A stretch of 64,000 nucleotides of DNA from Methylomonas sp. MK1. GTDB lineage: Bacteria > Pseudomonadota > Gammaproteobacteria > Methylococcales > Methylomonadaceae. Positions 9,309 through 19,409 of this stretch are shown one piece after another (the stretch's first letter is position 1; each line of letters begins with the position of its first letter). Location: the NCBI RefSeq assembly GCF_000365425.1, contig NZ_AQOV01000002.1, positions 868,001-932,000 of the forward strand, written 5' to 3'. A program made the translations under genes and the position numbers. The notes under the pieces were generated by a model that was not told where the DNA came from, made no database searches, and worked only from the letters and a program-made list of their open reading frames with translations.

Positions 9309-9605
9309 TTACAGCAGATGTGTCATTACCCAATAAAATACAGTTAATTCCAGTGCAATTGGCAACACGAAGAACAAAGGATGATGTTTGATTGTGTAAA
9401 GCGACTCGATAACCTTGCTACGCTCATACTCTAGCGGATGCTCTACTTTCGATTCAGGGTAACGAATCGCTGATTGAACTGGCGCGGGAGCACTACTGAT
9501 AAAAAAATTGTCATCGTCAAAGATAGAATCAAACAAATCGTCCAGCTTTTTTTGGTTTTCAAAAAGGCCGTTTAAGGCATTTCTATCAAGAGCAACAGCG
9601 TTCAT
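9309..9605 (-). CDS. Hypothetical protein with C-terminal membrane anchor
   Basis: The protein has 98 residues: an acidic N-terminal part (KKLDDLFDSIFDDDNFF) and a single C-terminal hydrophobic segment (FFVLPIALELTVFYWVM), so it is probably a tail-anchored inner-membrane protein. The strong ribosome binding site GGAGGAAGG before 9605 supports translation. The family is not recognised. Confidence 0.6.
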   Translation of the reverse strand: MNAVALDRNALNGLFENQKKLDDLFDSIFDDDNFFISSAPAPVQSAIRYPESKVEHPLEYERSKVIESLYTIKHHPLFFVLPIALELTVFYWVMTHLL

Positions 9606-9780
9606 AACCCTTCCTCCACACGTATTCTTTGGAAAACAGAGTACTGAATTGCCTGTCGATAATCTGTGAAAAATCTCATGTTACCGGCAGATCGTTGGCG
9701 GGCCAACCGCAATAAAAAACTCATCAATCCGCCCCGGATAAGATCATGTAATCACCGAGTCGACATAAAGCTTGGTGGCA

Positions 9781-9791
9781 GGGGGGGGGGG
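9781..9791 (+). repeat. Poly-G tract (11 G), intergenic
   Basis: A run of 11 G sits in the 609-bp gene-free stretch between 9606 and 10214. Such homopolymers are prone to slippage and to assembly error. No ORF or promoter is obviously placed to use it. Confidence 0.9.
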
Positions 9792-10008
9792 CTACGGGGC
9801 AGTTGTAATTCGGTTGCCTATCAATTGACCGCGTCCAAATTCTGCTGATCATCTTATGTCAAACAATGCCTTATGACACTGCATAGTTGCGCGGAATCGA
9901 AATCGACATAAGCACAGGGTCAGACATCAAATGCTCTCAAATCACCGATAGATCAAGTCATGAGAAATCTTCCATGTGTATCGTTAATGCTTCGGAGTAA
10001 GAACCGAT

Positions 10009-10050
10009 GTGCGACAGCGCACCGACTTAGGCTTATGGAAGCGTTATTTT
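10009..10050 (+). promoter_or_regulatory. P2: class II Crp/Fnr-type promoter of the CheB-CheR operon
   Basis: Palindrome GTGCG-ACAG-CGCAC (10009-10022), -35 CCGACT, 17-bp spacer, -10 TATTTT (10045-10050). The predicted start is near 10057, giving a leader of about 158 nt before the CheB-CheR-PAS gene at 10215. Confidence 0.8.
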
Positions 10051-10214
10051 CAAACCTTTAGAAGATCACTTAGCGGCCAGCACGTATAAGTAATCAATTT
10101 ATTTTGGATTAAACGCTAGTGAATGTACTCTCTGCAAACCTTAAGAATTATGCACGTTAAGGAATGGCAAAATGTAATTCTCTGCCGTTAATCTAACTCA
10201 AAGTGAGCTGAAAA

Positions 10215-12845
10215 ATGGTTAAAACCAACCCGGCCAGTTTAGGCTCCAATGCGTTGACGGTTGTTAGTGCCGCCAAGCAAGCACCTAAAATCCAGAATAC
10301 CGGCAAGTCAGATATCGATTCGGATAGTACGCCACCGATTATTGCCATAGGCACGTCTGCGGGCGGCTTGGAGGCCTTGGAACAGTTCTTTACCCATGTT
10401 CCGCGTGCTTGCGGCGTGGCGTTTGTGGTGATTCAACATCTCGACCCCAATCATCAGGGCATGTTGCCGGAATTGCTGCAGCGCGTAACGCCGTTGACAG
10501 TGACGCAAGCCGGCGAGCGCATGAAGATTGCGCCGAACTGGGTGTATGTGATTCCCTCCAACAAAGATTTGTCCATTCTGCACGGCAAGCTGCATTTGCT
10601 GGAACCGCTGGCACCAAGAGGCTTACGATTGCCGATAGATTCGTTTTTCCGGGCCTTGGCCGACGATCAACACGAACGGGCTATCGGCGTGGTTTTGTCC
10701 GGTATGGGTTCGGATGGCACCTTGGGCTTGCGCGCCATCAAGGAAAACGCCGGCTTGGCGGTAGTGCAAACCCCCGAGTCCGCGCAATTCGATTCGATGC
10801 CGCGCAGCGCGATTAAGGCCGGCGTGGCGGACATCGTCGCCACACCGCCGGAGCTGTGGAGAAAAATACTGGCCTATATGCAGCATAGCCCGCGGGGTCT
10901 GCATGCCGTGCCGGACGTTGTCCTGGAGTTAAAAAACCAAAGTGCGCTGGAGCAAATCGTGATCCTGTTGCGCGAGCGCACCGGCAACGATTTTTTGCTG
11001 TATAAAAAAAACACGATTTATCGCCGTATCGAGCGGCGCATGGGGCTGCACCAAATCGACTCGATAGCTAAATATGTGCGCTATTTACGCGAAAACCCGC
11101 AAGAACTGGATTTGCTGTTCAAAGAGTTGCTGATCGGCGTGACCAGTTTTTTTCGCGATCCGGCGGTATGGGAGTCTTTGAAGACCGATGCAATTCCCAC
11201 GCTGCTCGCGCAGTATCCGGCCGGTAAAGCCTTGCGGGCCTGGGTCGCTGCTTGCTCAACCGGCGAGGAAGCCTATTCCCTGGCCATTATATTTAAGGAA
11301 GCATTGGCGGCACGCCAAGCGCCGCAGCCGTTTAAACTGCAAATATTCGCCACCGATCTGGATCAGGACGCAATAGATAAAGCCCGGCAGGGACTTTATC
11401 CGGCCAACATAGCCGAAGATATGTCCGCGGAACGGCTGAGCAAATTCTTTAGCGTCGAAGGTGGCGGTTATCGAATCAACAAGGAAATCCGCGAGATGGT
11501 GATCTTTGCGCCGCACAACGTGATCATGGACCCGCCGTTTACCAAGCTGGATCTGCTGTGCTGTCGTAATTTATTGATTTACTTAAGCCAGGAATTGCAG
11601 AAAAAACTGATTTTGCTGTTCCATTACACGCTGGCCAATCAGGGGGTTCTGTTGCTCGGCAACGCCGAAACCACGGGCAACACCGGGCATTTATTCAGTG
11701 TCATCGACAACAAATCCCGGCTTTATCGGCGGATCGGCACGCCTTTTCCTTTGGATGTGGATTTTCCCACCAAGTTTTTTCCTATAGCACCCATGACTAA
11801 CGACACCGACAAAACCCCATCCATCGCCAATCTGCAAACCTTGGCGGATCAGTTGTTGCTGCAACATTTTTCGCCGGCGGCGGTATTGGTTAATGCCGGC
11901 GGCGATATCCTTTATATCAGCGGCCGTACCGGGAAATACCTGGAACCGGCAGCGGGCAAGGCCAATTGGAACATCCACGCGATGGCCCGCGAAGGCTTAA
12001 GACACGAACTGATTAACGCGTTAAAAAAAGCCCGTAGCCAGTCGGAAGCCGTACATGTTGCCGGGCTCAGTGTGGGCACCAACGGCGGCAGCCAAATAGT
12101 GAATCTAACGGTGCAGGCCATCACTAAACCCGAGGCCTTAAACGGCATGTTGATTGTGGTGTTTACCGATGTCGCGGCGCCGGCGGCCGGCAGCGCCATC
12201 CGTAAATCGCCCAGCGCCACCCAGAAAGCCTTGCAAAGCGAACTGCAACAAGCCCGGGAAGATTTACAAAGTTTGCGCGAAGAAATGCAGACTTCGCAAG
12301 AAGAACTGAAGTCTGCCAACGAAGAGCTGCAATCGACCAATGAAGAATTGCAATCCACCAACGAGGAGTTGACCACTTCCAAGGAAGAAATGCAGTCGTT
12401 AAACGAGGAACTGCAAACCGTGAATGCCGAGTTACAGGTCAAAGTCGACGACCTGTCTCGGGCCAGCAACGATATGAACAATCTGCTCAATAGCATGGAA
12501 ATTGCGACGGTGTTCTTGGATAACACCCTGAATATCCGCCGTTTTACCAGCCACATCAGTCATTTATTTAAGGTGATCGCCGCCGATGTCGGTCGGCCGC
12601 TGTCCGACATTGTCACCGATCTGGATTATCCGGAACTGCAACAAGATGCCCAAGAGGTGCTGCGCAGCCTGGTGTTTGTGGAAAAACAGATCAGAGCCCG
12701 CGACGATAGGTGGTTTAAGGTGCGCATCATGCCTTACCGCACTCAAGATAATTTAATCGACGGTGTGGTGATTACTTTCATCGACATCTCCGAAACCAAA
12801 AAGCTGGAAGCCGAATTAAGGAACAGCGATGAAAAAACGCCATGA
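10215..12845 (+). CDS. CheB-CheR-PAS fusion (chemoreceptor methylesterase/methyltransferase)
   Basis: This 876-residue cytosolic fusion has a CheB methylesterase domain at about 40-225 with its Ser in IGTSAGG, His in VIQHLDPNHQG and Asp in LSGMGSDGT. A CheR SAM-dependent methyltransferase follows at about 255-500 (WVAACSTGEEAYS, FATDLD, CCRNLLIYL). A long coiled coil rich in EELQSTNEEL repeats spans about 680-755 and a PAS domain lies at about 760-870. No receiver domain is fused, so control must come from PAS or partners. There is no chemoreceptor or CheA nearby. The next gene starts inside its last 17 bp, so the two are translationally coupled. This domain order is common in environmental proteobacteria, where it is thought to act in sensory signalling rather than classical chemotaxis. 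Confidence 0.93.
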   Translation: MVKTNPASLGSNALTVVSAAKQAPKIQNTGKSDIDSDSTPPIIAIGTSAGGLEALEQFFTHVPRACGVAFVVIQHLDPNHQGMLPELLQRVTPLTVTQAGERMKIAPNWVYVIPSNKDLSILHGKLHLLEPLAPRGLRLPIDSFFRALADDQHERAIGVVLSGMGSDGTLGLRAIKENAGLAVVQTPESAQFDSMPRSAIKAGVADIVATPPELWRKILAYMQHSPRGLHAVPDVVLELKNQSALEQIVILLRERTGNDFLLYKKNTIYRRIERRMGLHQIDSIAKYVRYLRENPQELDLLFKELLIGVTSFFRDPAVWESLKTDAIPTLLAQYPAGKALRAWVAACSTGEEAYSLAIIFKEALAARQAPQPFKLQIFATDLDQDAIDKARQGLYPANIAEDMSAERLSKFFSVEGGGYRINKEIREMVIFAPHNVIMDPPFTKLDLLCCRNLLIYLSQELQKKLILLFHYTLANQGVLLLGNAETTGNTGHLFSVIDNKSRLYRRIGTPFPLDVDFPTKFFPIAPMTNDTDKTPSIANLQTLADQLLLQHFSPAAVLVNAGGDILYISGRTGKYLEPAAGKANWNIHAMAREGLRHELINALKKARSQSEAVHVAGLSVGTNGGSQIVNLTVQAITKPEALNGMLIVVFTDVAAPAAGSAIRKSPSATQKALQSELQQAREDLQSLREEMQTSQEELKSANEELQSTNEELQSTNEELTTSKEEMQSLNEELQTVNAELQVKVDDLSRASNDMNNLLNSMEIATVFLDNTLNIRRFTSHISHLFKVIAADVGRPLSDIVTDLDYPELQQDAQEVLRSLVFVEKQIRARDDRWFKVRIMPYRTQDNLIDGVVITFIDISETKKLEAELRNSDEKTP

Positions 12846-15060
12846 CGGCAGTAACAGTAACGGAGAATTACGCCAGCGAGCGGAGCGGCAATTGGTGGAG
12901 ACCGCGCCGGTAAATGTCAATGAACCGCAGCTTAAGCTGGTGCATGAGCTGCAAGTACATCAGATCGAACTACAAATGCAAAACGAGGCTTTACAAGAAG
13001 CCCGTACCCGCACGGAACAAGCCTTGCTACGTTATGCCGAACTGTTCGATTTCGCCCCGCTGGCTTATTTTACGCTGAGTAAGGAGGGCAGCGTCCAGCA
13101 GACCAATTTCAACGGCGAGCGGCTGCTGGGTGTCGAGCGCTACAAAATAACCGGGCGACACTTTGCCAATATTGTGGCTAGCGAATATCGAGCCGTTTTC
13201 AATGGATTTCTGGAAAAGGTGTTTGCCAATCCCGGTGCGCAGCATTGCGAAATCGTTTTGGAACCTGGCGGGCATACGACTTGGGTAACTATAGAAGCCA
13301 TTGCCGACAGCGACCGACAAACTTGTCTGGCGGCTATCGTCGATATCAGCGAGCGCAAAAATAACGAGCAAGAATTACAACTGGCGGCCACCGTCTATCT
13401 GGCCATCGAAGAAGCGATTATGGTGGCCGATACCAATCATAAAATTATTGCCGTCAATCCGGCATTTACCAAGCTTACCGGGTACTCCCCCGCCGAGGCC
13501 ATCGGCCAAACCACGTCTCTGCTGAAATCCAGTCGCCAGGATGACGCCTTTTTTATCGAGATGTGGAAACAGCTGAATAGCACCGGCCAATGGCACGGCG
13601 AGATTTGGAACCAGCGTAAAAATGGCGAGGAATATCTGGCGCGTTTGTCCATTAGCACCGTGTATGCCGACAATGGCCAGGAAATTCGCCGCGTGGCGAT
13701 GGCGTCGGACATCACCGAACAGCGCCGCGCCGAAGAGCTGATTCATCAACAAGCTAACATCGATCCGCTGACCGGTTTGGCGAATCGACGCATGTTTCTG
13801 GACCGTTTGCGGCGGGCGATTAACAAATCGCACCGCGAGCACCAAAAGCTGGCTTTGATGTTCATGGATCTGGATCATTTCAAGGACATCAACGATACCT
13901 TGGGCCACGATGTAGGGGATAGATTACTCAAGGAAACCACGCAGCGCCTGACGAGTTGTATTCGCGACACCGACACCTTGGCGCGACCCGGCGGCGATGA
14001 ATTTACGCTGATCATGAGCGAACTGCATGAGATGAACAGCATCGACCGGGTGGCGCAGGCCATGTTGCGGACTATGACGGCACCGTTTCAACTCAATAAC
14101 GAACGTTGCTATGTCTCGGTCAGTATCGGCATTGCCTTATACCCGGATGATGCGGAGACGATGGAAGAGTTGCTGAAGAAGGCCGATCAGGCCATGTATG
14201 CCGCCAAAGAGTTGGGTCGCAGCCGTTTTTGCTATTTCACGCCGGCCATGCAGGAAGCCGCCGAGATTAGATTGCGGTTAACCAACGATCTTAGGCATGC
14301 CTTGATCGATAATCAAATTTGGGTGGCCTACCAACCGATTGTGGATTTGGCGACGGGCGAAATTAAAAAAGCCGAGGCGCTGTTACGTTGGCAGCATCCC
14401 ACGCGGGGGCTGGTGAGCCCCTCAGAGTTTATCCCGATAGCGGAAGACAGCGGTCTGATTACCGAAATAGGTTCCTGGGTGTTCCATCAAGTAGCCAATC
14501 AAGTGGCCAAGTGGCGCGTCAACCACCATGCTATGTTTCAGATCAGTATCAATAAATCTCCGGCACAGTTTCACAACAACAGCGACAAAATGGCCGATTG
14601 GTTTGAACATTTAACCCGATTGGGCTTGCCAGGCGGCTGTATTGCCGTGGAAATTACCGAAGGACTATTGTTGGATAATTCCAGTATCGTCGCCGATAAA
14701 TTGACAGCGTTTAAAGATGCCGGCGTGCAGACGTCTTTGGACGACTTCGGCACCGGCTATTCCTCGCTATCTTATTTAAAAAAATACCACATCGATTTTT
14801 TAAAGATCGACCAGGCTTTTGTCTCCAATCTGGTCGCCCACTCCACCGATATGGCGCTCTGTGAAGCCATTATCGCGATGGCGCACATACTGGGTATGAA
14901 AGTGATTGCGGAAGGAGTGGAAACGGCAGAGCAACGCGATTTACTGATTAAGGCCGGTTGCGATTACGGGCAAGGCTATTTATTCTCGAAAGCGGTGACC
15001 GCCGAGGAGTTTGAGAAGTTATTTCCGGTTGAAAAGACTGAATCTGCTGCACGTGATTAG
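12829..15060 (+). CDS. PAS-PAS-GGDEF-EAL cyclic-di-GMP signalling protein
   Basis: This 743-residue cytosolic protein has an N-terminal coiled coil (about 15-65), PAS domains at about 65-175 and 180-300, GGDEF at about 305-470 and EAL at about 480-735. The cyclase signature is intact (PGGDEFTL) and an inhibitory I-site RDTD lies five residues before it. The phosphodiesterase signature is intact too (KKAEALLRW, VEITEG, DDFGTGYSS), so either activity may dominate. The start ATG at 12829 lies inside the CheB-CheR gene with AAGGA ahead, so both are one operon under P2. The PAS domains probably read the same cue as the upstream protein. Confidence 0.93.
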   Translation: MKKRHDGSNSNGELRQRAERQLVETAPVNVNEPQLKLVHELQVHQIELQMQNEALQEARTRTEQALLRYAELFDFAPLAYFTLSKEGSVQQTNFNGERLLGVERYKITGRHFANIVASEYRAVFNGFLEKVFANPGAQHCEIVLEPGGHTTWVTIEAIADSDRQTCLAAIVDISERKNNEQELQLAATVYLAIEEAIMVADTNHKIIAVNPAFTKLTGYSPAEAIGQTTSLLKSSRQDDAFFIEMWKQLNSTGQWHGEIWNQRKNGEEYLARLSISTVYADNGQEIRRVAMASDITEQRRAEELIHQQANIDPLTGLANRRMFLDRLRRAINKSHREHQKLALMFMDLDHFKDINDTLGHDVGDRLLKETTQRLTSCIRDTDTLARPGGDEFTLIMSELHEMNSIDRVAQAMLRTMTAPFQLNNERCYVSVSIGIALYPDDAETMEELLKKADQAMYAAKELGRSRFCYFTPAMQEAAEIRLRLTNDLRHALIDNQIWVAYQPIVDLATGEIKKAEALLRWQHPTRGLVSPSEFIPIAEDSGLITEIGSWVFHQVANQVAKWRVNHHAMFQISINKSPAQFHNNSDKMADWFEHLTRLGLPGGCIAVEITEGLLLDNSSIVADKLTAFKDAGVQTSLDDFGTGYSSLSYLKKYHIDFLKIDQAFVSNLVAHSTDMALCEAIIAMAHILGMKVIAEGVETAEQRDLLIKAGCDYGQGYLFSKAVTAEEFEKLFPVEKTESAARD

Positions 15061-15222
15061 TTGGCGGCTTATTGTGTAGGCTAGTCGTTAACCCGGCGCG
15101 CAGCTGCTTTTTGCCGTCAATCCCGCAAAAGCGTTAAGACCTCGCCCGGCAAGCGAATCCGGGCGGGCACGACCTATAAATATCCGCAATTAAGGCCACT
15201 TCAGCGCCCATATCCAGCCAAT

Positions 15223-15264
15223 GTTCGCCAGCGTACAGACTGTGCCCGGCTTTGCCCCTAGAAT
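15223..15264 (+). promoter_or_regulatory. P3: class II Crp/Fnr-type promoter of BON/DUF1207 operon
   Basis: Palindrome GTTCG-CCAG-CGTAC (15223-15236), -35 CAGACT, 17-bp spacer, -10 TAGAAT (15259-15264). Transcription should start near 15271, about 100 nt before 15372. The rest of the 311-bp gap from 15061 shows nothing else. Confidence 0.8.
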
Positions 15265-15371
15265 CGAAATTCGCTTTCAAACCGCCGGATCAGCAAACTA
15301 CTTACGAATGTTCCTTATCGCATGCTGAGTCGGCACGTTTTCCGTAAACACCCATCCCCAAGGAATAAGCC

Positions 15372-15992
15372 ATGAACCCTCACTCCGAATACCTCTATAA
15401 ACTCTTCACCAGCAAATTATTTGCCATGGCCTGCTTGTCTGCCGCTTTAGGGCTGGCTGCTTGTCAGCCGGAAGGTCAGGCGGAAAAAGCCGGGCAAAAA
15501 GTCGATAAGGCCGTCGAAAATGCTGGACAAAAAATCGAACAAAGCTCCGAAAAGGCCGGGCAAAAAATTGAAGCCGCGAAAGAATCAGTAGTACAGAAAG
15601 CAGAACAAGCCGGCGCATCGATCGATAAAGCTGCCGAATCCTCCAACGATGCTCTGGAAAAAGCCGGTAAACAAATCGATCAAGCCATCAATAACTCAGA
15701 AAAACGCATTGACGCGGCCAAGGAAGCGGTGGTGGATAGTACTAAAGCAACCGGCGAATATTTTGACGACTCGGTGATTACCGCCAAAGTTAAGACAGCC
15801 TTGCTAAACGACGACTTTTTGAAACTGGTACCAATTGACGTGACGACAGTAAACGGCGTAGTCACCTTGCGCGGCACGGTAGATTCCGAACAACTGGTCG
15901 GTAAAGCGCTTGGCTTGGTCAGCAGCCAGGAACATGTGAAGTCGGTACAAAACGAATTGTTGGTTAAAACCAGCGTGCCGAGTAAACAATGA
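15372..15992 (+). CDS. BON-domain lipoprotein with KAGQKI-type heptad repeats
   Basis: The protein has 206 residues. The N-terminus carries a signal sequence ending in a lipobox (GLAAC, Cys at about 33), so it is a likely lipoprotein. Residues 35-120 are repeats of the type EKAGQKIE/AAKESV, an amphipathic helix that may wrap on membranes or coil. The C-terminal BON domain (about 130-200; ITAKVKTALLNDD, VTLRGTVDS) is the phospholipid-binding fold of OsmY-like proteins. The ribosome binding site is AAGGAATAAGCC. The stop overlaps the next ATG (ATGA). An envelope-stress role is inferred from family and promoter. Confidence 0.88.
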   Translation: MNPHSEYLYKLFTSKLFAMACLSAALGLAACQPEGQAEKAGQKVDKAVENAGQKIEQSSEKAGQKIEAAKESVVQKAEQAGASIDKAAESSNDALEKAGKQIDQAINNSEKRIDAAKEAVVDSTKATGEYFDDSVITAKVKTALLNDDFLKLVPIDVTTVNGVVTLRGTVDSEQLVGKALGLVSSQEHVKSVQNELLVKTSVPSKQ

Positions 15993-17113
15993 GGCATTAT
16001 TCACTAAGCAGTTTAGCGGGCTTTTTGTTGCTGTCCGCACCCATGGCGCAGGCTACGCCGGCCGATGATGCTTATATCGCCGGCTATGCCGCTGCCGCGA
16101 TGAAACATAATTTAAAGCTCGATATGCCGGCGTTGACGGTAAAAGATGGTGTCATTACCTTGCCCGCTGCCGGGATGTCAGGCGCGGAGCGCGCCCAGGC
16201 CAGTAAAGTCTTGGCGGAGATTCCCGGCGTTAATGCCGTGAAAATAGCCGAAACCACTGAGGTAAATGCCAAAGAGGCCGCCGCGCTTGATGCAAATCCA
16301 ACAACGCTGACTACAGCCGAGACCTTGGTGTTACCGACCGGACTGCTGCCGACCGGGCATTTGTTCAAAGCCTTATTGGCCGATCCGCGCTGGGCGCATT
16401 TTTCCGCGGCTTATCGTAATTACCAAAGTAATAACTTTGACGGTCGAAATATCGCGTCGGTCAGCTTTGGCGAAACCATTCCGTTTTATCGGGCCAATAT
16501 CGGCAATTCCACGGCGCAATGGGAAGCCGGTTTGCAGGCCGGCGTGTTCAGCGACTTCAACCTGGATGCCTCGTCAGCCGACCTGGTGAATACCGATTTT
16601 ATTGCCTCGATTTACTCCAGTGTGCGCACCGGGCAGTTTTCCGCATTCGGCCGTTTGTATCATCAGAGTTCGCATTTGGGAGACGAGTTTTTGCTGCGCA
16701 AGGTCAACACCACATTCGAGCGGGTTAATTTAAGTTACGAAGGTGTGGACTTAAAGCTGTCGTATGAGCTGCCCTATGGCGTGCGCATCTACGGCGGCGG
16801 TGGCGGTTTGTTTCATAGAGAACCTTCCGCATTAAGAAAATGGTCGGCGCAATACGGTATCGAGTTCAGAAGCCCATGGCGTCTGGATTTTGCCTCGATG
16901 CGCCCAATCATTGCCGCCGACATCAAGAATTACGACCAAAACAACTGGAGCACCGATATTTCGGCGAGAGCCGGTGTGGAATTCGACAATTCCAAAGTCC
17001 TGGGCCGCAAACTACAGCTAATGGTCGAATACTTCAACGGCTATTCACCCAGCGGCCAGTTTTACAAAGATAAAGTGGAATACGTCGGCTTGGGCGCACA
17101 TTACCATTTTTAG
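15989..17113 (+). CDS. DUF1207 outer-membrane protein
   Basis: The protein has 374 residues: a Sec signal peptide (MRHYSLSSLAGFLLLSAPMA, cleavage near ATPAD), then a BON-like segment (LTVKDGVITLPAAGMSGAE, about 45-90). A C-terminal two thirds matches the DUF1207 pattern (GETIPFYRANIGNSTAQWEA, GGLFHREP) and ends in a terminal Phe after alternating residues (VGLGAHYHF), as expected for an outer-membrane beta-barrel. It is coupled to the BON lipoprotein gene by a 4-bp overlap. The molecular function of DUF1207 is unknown to me. Confidence 0.82.
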   Translation: MRHYSLSSLAGFLLLSAPMAQATPADDAYIAGYAAAAMKHNLKLDMPALTVKDGVITLPAAGMSGAERAQASKVLAEIPGVNAVKIAETTEVNAKEAAALDANPTTLTTAETLVLPTGLLPTGHLFKALLADPRWAHFSAAYRNYQSNNFDGRNIASVSFGETIPFYRANIGNSTAQWEAGLQAGVFSDFNLDASSADLVNTDFIASIYSSVRTGQFSAFGRLYHQSSHLGDEFLLRKVNTTFERVNLSYEGVDLKLSYELPYGVRIYGGGGGLFHREPSALRKWSAQYGIEFRSPWRLDFASMRPIIAADIKNYDQNNWSTDISARAGVEFDNSKVLGRKLQLMVEYFNGYSPSGQFYKDKVEYVGLGAHYHF

Positions 17114-17192
17114 TTTGTCAGTCCGGGCAGGCGCATCGCGATACGCGGTGTTAGACGGAATAGAAGGGATGGGCATCGCTAAAGCCCTTTTT

Positions 17193-17227
17193 CCGTCATC
17201 CCCGCCTGTACGGGGATGACGGTTTTT
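17193..17227 (+). terminator. Strong hairpin terminator
   Basis: A perfect 12-bp stem (CCGTCATCCCCG, loop CCTGTA, complement) is followed by five T. It ends the BON/DUF1207 operon. The same palindrome style is common as a dispersed repeat in related genomes. Confidence 0.85.
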
Positions 17228-17300
17228 CGAGAAATGCTCACAAATATTCGCTGACATTATTACCCCGGAATCCAAGATCGGATCAATCCTTTAAACAACC

Positions 17301-18869
17301 TTGGCGTCACCGATGCAAACAGCTGAAGACTATGCCGCGACACTGCTGGCAGCCGATAAAGCCTTACGATTTTCGGAAGCGCGCTTTCGCCGGCTGTTCG
17401 AAACCGCGCAGGACGGCATCTTGCTGCTGAACGCGGAAACCGGCACCATCGAAGAGGTGAATCCTTTCCTGATGCAATTGCTGGGCTATTCGCATGAAGA
17501 ATTTCTGGGCAAAAAGCTGTGGGACATTGGCGTGTTCAGGGATAGCGCACTGAACCGGGCCGAGTTTAGCGAATTGCAGACCAAAGGCCATATTCGCTAC
17601 GACAACCTGCCATTACAGACGAAAGATGGCCGCAGCATTCCGGTCGAGTTTGTCAGCAATATTTACGAATGCGATGGGATTGACGTGATCCAGTGCAATA
17701 TTCGCGACAATACCAAACGCCATCTGGCCGAGATTGAGTTACGAGCGACGTCGCGAGCCCTGAAAATGCTTAGCGAAAGCAACGTAGCCTTAATCAGAGC
17801 GACCACGGAAACCGACCTGCTAAACGAATATTGCCGAATTGCGGTGGAAACCGGCGGCTATCGCTTGGCCTGGGTGGGGTTTGCCGATACCGGACCCGAC
17901 AAGCGCGTGGATGCCATGGTTTGTCACGGCCACGATGACGGCTACTTGACCATCGCAAATTTTAGCTGGTCGGAGAGCACGGCCCACGGTAACGGCCCAA
18001 CCGGTCGGGCGATTCGCTCGGAAAAAGTGCAGTTCGTCGAAAACATCGCTACCGATCCCAGCTATATACCCTGGCGCGATCAGGCCTTGCAGCGCGGATA
18101 TCATTCTACGATTTGTCTACCGTTCAGACTCTCCCCTCAGGCGGTTGCCTGTTTGAATCTGTATGGCGACAAGATTAACGAATGGTCGCTCGCCGAGCGG
18201 CAGTTATTGCAGGAAATTTCCGGCGACGTCGGTTTCGGTATCGCGGCCCTGCGCACTGCGATTGCTAAATTTCAGTATGAAGAACAATTGCGGGACAGCC
18301 TGGAGAAAACCATACAGGTGATTGCCGACACCGGCGAAGAACGCGATTCGTACACCGGCGGTCATCAACGGCGCGTTGCCAATATTTGCACAAAAATCGC
18401 CACCGAATTTGGCATGGACGCCGAGAGGATACACGGCCTGCATCTGGCGGCGACCATACACGATCTGGGTAAAATCGGCGTGCCGGCGGAAATCCTGGCC
18501 AAACCCCGGCGCTTGACCGCCATGGAATTTGGCTTAATTAAGGAGCATCCGGTTATCGGTTTCAATATTCTGAAAGATGTGAGTTTTCCTTGGCCGATTG
18601 CCGAAATTATCCGTCAACACCACGAACGGATCGATGGCTCCGGCTATCCGCTTGGACTGCATGGCGACGATTTGCTGCTGGAATCCAAGATACTGGCAGT
18701 CGCGGATATAGTCGAAGCGATGGCCTCGCATCGGCCTTATCGCCCAGCATTGGGCATTGAAGCGGCGCTAACGGAAATTATCAGCCAACGCGGGATTAGT
18801 TTGGACGCGCAAGTAGTTGATGTTTGTCTGCGGATTTTTCAGGTGCATGGATACATAATCGAAGACTAG
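17301..18869 (+). CDS. PAS-GAF-HD-GYP cyclic-di-GMP phosphodiesterase
   Basis: The 522 residues hold a PAS domain at about 20-140, a GAF domain at about 165-320 and HD-GYP at about 335-520. The metal ligands and signature are present: GGHQRRVA, HDLGKIGVP and the diagnostic GSGYPLGL. The enzyme should hydrolyse c-di-GMP. The frame opens with TTG at 17301; an ATG at 17313 is an equally plausible start, and neither has a clear ribosome binding site. No P-type promoter precedes it, unlike its neighbours. Confidence 0.9.
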   Translation: MASPMQTAEDYAATLLAADKALRFSEARFRRLFETAQDGILLLNAETGTIEEVNPFLMQLLGYSHEEFLGKKLWDIGVFRDSALNRAEFSELQTKGHIRYDNLPLQTKDGRSIPVEFVSNIYECDGIDVIQCNIRDNTKRHLAEIELRATSRALKMLSESNVALIRATTETDLLNEYCRIAVETGGYRLAWVGFADTGPDKRVDAMVCHGHDDGYLTIANFSWSESTAHGNGPTGRAIRSEKVQFVENIATDPSYIPWRDQALQRGYHSTICLPFRLSPQAVACLNLYGDKINEWSLAERQLLQEISGDVGFGIAALRTAIAKFQYEEQLRDSLEKTIQVIADTGEERDSYTGGHQRRVANICTKIATEFGMDAERIHGLHLAATIHDLGKIGVPAEILAKPRRLTAMEFGLIKEHPVIGFNILKDVSFPWPIAEIIRQHHERIDGSGYPLGLHGDDLLLESKILAVADIVEAMASHRPYRPALGIEAALTEIISQRGISLDAQVVDVCLRIFQVHGYIIED

Positions 18870-18895
18870 GCATTCATGCATCTGAAACGGTTTAT

Positions 18896-19339
18896 CTAGG
18901 CCATTACTGCAACCAACAGGCTGTCCAAGGTGCGCATATGTCTTTGCTGAGCAGGCAGAAGTTTTGTTTCGATCAAAGCGCGAATGTCCGATGGCAGTTC
19001 ATGATCCTGCAATACTTTTTCATATTCCTCGAAGCCGGTTAATTCGCCCTCGCGCAAGGCCTTTAGCGCAGCTTGTTTACCTAACAATATCGCGCCGGCC
19101 ATGAATATTTTTGCCCAAGCCCCCCATGCTCCGGAATCTTGAACGGCTATACCGCCCAATTGTTGAATTTTGCCCTGTAAATTGGAGACGGCGGCCTTAT
19201 GTTCCTCAAAAGAGGACATTAAAACGTCCATTTCTCCCAGCGCAGTCTGTTTCCGAAACTTATTCAGTGCCTGTTGATACGCGGCTACGGCGGATAATTC
19301 ATTTTGTAGCAAGCTATTGATTAATGGTATGTGAGACAT
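18896..19339 (-). CDS. DUF2383-type four-helix-bundle protein (paralogue 1)
   Basis: This 147-residue all-helical protein resembles the PA2169/DUF2383 ferritin-like bundle, with conserved stretches SAVAAYQQAL, EEHKAAVSNL and LLPAQQRHMRTLD. The sequence shows no clear paired EXXH iron ligands, so iron binding is not asserted. It has a full-length paralogue at 26174-26617 and a truncated one at 33946-34151. The ribosome binding site is GGGAG before 19339. The promoter P4 lies 70-110 bp upstream. Confidence 0.8.
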   Translation of the reverse strand: MSHIPLINSLLQNELSAVAAYQQALNKFRKQTALGEMDVLMSSFEEHKAAVSNLQGKIQQLGGIAVQDSGAWGAWAKIFMAGAILLGKQAALKALREGELTGFEEYEKVLQDHELPSDIRALIETKLLPAQQRHMRTLDSLLVAVMA

Positions 19340-19409
19340 AATGAAACTCCCAGATAAGTGGTTTCGGGGGGATTGACAAAGAGTCGATCAGTTGATTGTG
19401 CCGCTTAAT

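Noticed and set aside
11912..12556. A 214-codon leftward ORF opposite the CheB-CheR gene
   Set aside because: Its Ser/Cys-rich pattern is the complement of the EELQSTNEEL coiled coil of the real gene.
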